Below, piece after piece: positions 6,220 to 6,721 of a DNA stretch of 6,721 nucleotides (the stretch's first letter is position 1; every line of letters begins with the position of its first letter). The stretch covers positions 1 to 6,721 of the forward strand of contig JAISRU010000028.1 in NCBI GenBank assembly GCA_031273515.1. The letters run 5' to 3'. This DNA comes from Bacteroidales bacterium (GTDB lineage Bacteria; Bacteroidota; Bacteroidia; Bacteroidales; WCHB1-69). Below the pieces are notes generated by a model. The model was not told where the DNA came from. It saw nothing but the letters and a program-made list of their open reading frames with translations, and ran no database searches. Made by a program: the position numbers and the translations under genes.

Positions 6220-6721
6220 ATGAAATTATTAAAATCGACAGAAATAAAAATCGCTCTTTTTGCACTCGCAGGACTTTTCCTGTTGGTATGGGGAATTAAT
6301 TTTCTCAAAGGCATTGACGTCTTCAAAAAGCACTGTACTTATTATGTGATTTTTGAAAAGACGGCGGGACTTTTGCCGGCGCATCTCGTAACCATCAACG
6401 GAATGAATGTGGGTATTGTGGATGAGATAGAACTGACGTCCGATGTTCCGAACAAAGTGTTGGTTCGGATTGATGTGAATAAAAGCATCAGTATTCCCAT
6501 AAATTCGGTGATACGTATTGCAACTCCGAACCCGTTAAGTTCTCCGCAGGTGGAGATACTCATGGGAAACGAAAAACAGTACATACAGCACGGCGATACG
6601 ATACAGGGAGCAATTTTGACAGGAGCGCTTGACAACCTCGGAGGCATTGTATCGAATTTGGACACGTCGATTGTCATACTGAAAACCGTCTTGCAGGGAA
6701 GTATTCTGACGGAATTAGAGG
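6220..6721 (+). CDS. MlaD/MCE-domain lipid-transport protein (3' end outside window)
   Basis: The frame is open from the ATG at 6220 to the window edge, giving 167 residues with no stop. Residues 7-28 are a single N-terminal transmembrane anchor (IKIALFALAGLFLLVWGINFL) followed by KGIDVFKK, a sequence pattern typical of Bacteroidetes MlaD-family proteins. The MCE domain spans about 39-117: TYYVIFEKTAGLLPAHLVTING, MNVGIVDEIEL, VLVRIDVNKSISIPINSVIRIA, then PLSSPQVEILMG where the family usually has a DLLGxKxIEL-like strand. MCE proteins form periplasmic hexamers that shuttle phospholipids between membranes with an MlaE/MlaF ABC transporter. The usual long C-terminal helical region would lie beyond the window; GALDNLGGIVSNLD is its beginning. 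An overlapping ATG at 6215 is in another frame and does not give the family sequence. The gene is 10 bp behind the amidase and is probably co-transcribed with it. Confidence 0.92.
   Translation, partial: MKLLKSTEIKIALFALAGLFLLVWGINFLKGIDVFKKHCTYYVIFEKTAGLLPAHLVTINGMNVGIVDEIELTSDVPNKVLVRIDVNKSISIPINSVIRIATPNPLSSPQVEILMGNEKQYIQHGDTIQGAILTGALDNLGGIVSNLDTSIVILKTVLQGSILTELE

Noticed and set aside
6342..6677. 111-codon minus-strand open frame at the right end
   Set aside because: It is antisense to the clearly recognisable MCE domain.

Overview
The window reads as chromosomal DNA from a member of Bacteroidota, most likely Bacteroidales. The evidence is: a topoisomerase IV subunit A C-terminus of the Bacteroidetes type, a PorT-like outer-membrane barrel, a Bacteroidetes-style LptD with a long acidic/low-complexity head, TAnnTTTG promoter boxes, absence of clear Shine-Dalgarno sites, and an intergenic region built of AT-rich and CTGTG-type short repeats. 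Species cannot be named from the sequence.

Layout, left to right. Bases 1-690 (+) are the 3' end of parC; its start lies outside the window. After 13 bp comes a small exported beta-barrel protein gene (704-1270, +), probably co-transcribed with parC. A 345-bp gap (1271-1615) separates this pair from the convergently oriented lptD. The gap holds a composite repeat: near-perfect 34/35-nt inverted arms (1276-1309 and 1517-1551) enclosing a heptamer array, a hairpin made of CACAGAG/CTCTGTG units, and an ATCTGTG-type tandem array. lptD (1616-4336, -) follows; it appears to start at a TTG rather than at the far-upstream ATG at 4573. A short AT-rich control region with two opposed TAnnTTTG boxes separates it from a rightward pair: a zinc N-acetylmuramoyl-L-alanine amidase with three C-terminal SPOR-like repeats (4482-6209, +), then 10 bp later a MlaD/MCE-domain protein gene (6220 to beyond the window end, +).

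Functionally the right two thirds is a cell-envelope locus: LptD inserts lipopolysaccharide into the outer membrane, the amidase trims septal peptidoglycan, and the MCE protein belongs to a phospholipid/lipid transport system between the membranes. The left part is chromosome topology (ParC) plus an uncharacterised barrel. The genes themselves are ordinary core genes. The less ordinary items are the composite intergenic repeat, in-gene repeat expansions in lptD and the amidase, the shared lptD/amidase promoter region, and a clamp-binding-like QMTLF tail on ParC. I see no phage, CRISPR, toxin-antitoxin, transposase or RNA gene, and no convincing wholly new system.
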